This document shows positions 63,610 through 64,000 of a DNA stretch of 64,000 nucleotides, piece by piece. Below the pieces are notes generated by a model. It did no database searches, was not told the origin of the DNA, and saw nothing but the letters and a program-made list of their open reading frames with translations. The stretch is from positions 4,969,001-5,033,000 of the forward strand of contig NC_017542.1 of NCBI RefSeq assembly GCF_000237325.1, read 5' to 3'. This DNA is from Paenibacillus polymyxa M1 (lineage in GTDB: Bacteria; Bacillota; Bacilli; Paenibacillales; Paenibacillaceae). The translations under genes were made by a program, and so were the position numbers. Each line of letters begins with the position of its first letter. The stretch's first letter is position 1.

Positions 63610-63758
63610 ATATCAATTAACTCCTTCTAAATCATCATGATCTTGCACATTAATAGTAACCTGCAGGTAACCTCCGTACTTGAAAGTGCATTCTTCACAG
63701 CCTGACGAAGCCACCCTACAATAGTAAATAACGTTACACATTCAAGGAGGAATAGAGT
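63610..63758. promoter_or_regulatory. Divergent promoter region HxlR / DJ-1-like gene
   Basis: Contains GTAACCT repeated around a CCTGCAGG palindrome (63657-63674) and TTGCAC/GTGCA half-sites (63642-63688). One of these is probably the HxlR operator. Confidence 0.45.
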
Positions 63759-64000
63759 ATGAGTAAAAAGGCTCTTTTTATTATACCCCCAGAGCGCTTT
63801 AATGAGGATGAATTGTTTAAACCAAAGGAAGCGCTGGAACAAGCAGGCGTTACTGTGACACTAGCCAGTACAAAAACAGGCGAAATCGTGGGTGACTACA
63901 ATGGTAAAGCGACGGCTGATCTTGTTTTTACAGACGCTGTACTGGCTGACTATGATCTGGTATCTGTAATCGGCGGATCAGGAACGAATGATCATCTGTG
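63759..64000 (+). CDS. DJ-1/PfpI-family protein, 3' partial
   Basis: The first 80 residues are visible: SKKALFIIPPERFNEDELF, then VTVTLASTKTGEIVGDYNG and DLVSVIGGSGTNDHLW at the window edge. This is the N-terminal half of a DJ-1/PfpI (class I glutamine amidotransferase-like) protein; the nucleophile Cys lies beyond the window. Candidate glyoxalase III, chaperone or protease-like stress protein. AAGGAGG is 8 nt before the ATG. Confidence 0.85.
   Translation, partial: MSKKALFIIPPERFNEDELFKPKEALEQAGVTVTLASTKTGEIVGDYNGKATADLVFTDAVLADYDLVSVIGGSGTNDHL

Overview
The window looks like a chromosomal segment of a Paenibacillus, most likely of the P. polymyxa group. Indications are the strong AGGAGG ribosome sites, frequent TTG/GTG starts, Bacillota-type regulators (Fur, PhoP, CcpA, DeoR, MhqR-like sites) and a truncated GH81/FN3/CBM56 protein. 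No rRNA, tRNA or CRISPR array was found. This is judged from gene content only; no database was searched.

Layout. 1-3.6 kb: CNNM/CBS membrane protein (5' end outside), uppP, a thioredoxin and an aldo/keto reductase. 3.7-8.3 kb: a five-gene ferric-siderophore operon (two permeases, ATPase, lipoprotein, esterase) behind a consensus promoter with a near-perfect Fur box. 8.4-19.2 kb: two tandem copies of a two-component system plus FtsX-type ABC transporter. The second two-component system has decayed while its transporter is intact.

15.3-28.0 kb is the most interesting part: an AT-rich island that reads as a radical-SAM RiPP (ribosomal peptide) system. It holds a 42-residue peptide with four clustered cysteines, two SPASM radical-SAM enzymes, a split ABC exporter without a peptidase domain, an AgrC/AgrA-like sensor and regulator, an intracellular S8 protease with an acyl-carrier-like tail, and a secreted PedC/BrcD-like thioredoxin. 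Two further tiny ORFs inside it are candidate peptides, and an IS3-type transposase relic lies at its left side. My working model is: precursor thioether-modified by the radical-SAM enzymes, leader cut by the S8 protease, export by the split ABC pair, control by the GHKL/LytTR pair, and immunity from the neighbouring FtsX-type transporters. This model is inference.

28-36.5 kb: GNAT acetyltransferase, MhqO-like dioxygenase with an MhqR-like operator, M3 oligopeptidase, pdxK, a large HTH/helical-repeat regulator and a cyclic-nucleotide phosphodiesterase/nucleotidase. 36.5-40.3 kb: a phnDCEE phosphonate/phosphate transporter. Pho-box-like repeats point both ways from the 36.5-36.8 kb gap, so phosphate scavenging and uptake appear co-regulated. 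40.3-47.4 kb: class V aminotransferase-like enzyme, sulfate transporter (sbp-cysT-cysW, no cysA) with a long leader and attenuator-like hairpin, and three poorly characterised proteins.

47.5-54.3 kb: a complete deoxynucleoside salvage locus (deoR, deoC-cdd, nupC-deoB-deoD-pdp) with DeoR operator, cre site and an internal terminator. 54.6-59.4 kb: a CheW-like protein, a slipin, an unexplained 0.5-kb stretch, a methyltransferase and the catalytic-domain-less GH81 protein. Two inverted copies of a hairpin repeat flank the last three. 59.5-64 kb: a ribD-ribA pair, an FAD monooxygenase, two HxlR regulators and the start of a DJ-1/PfpI protein.
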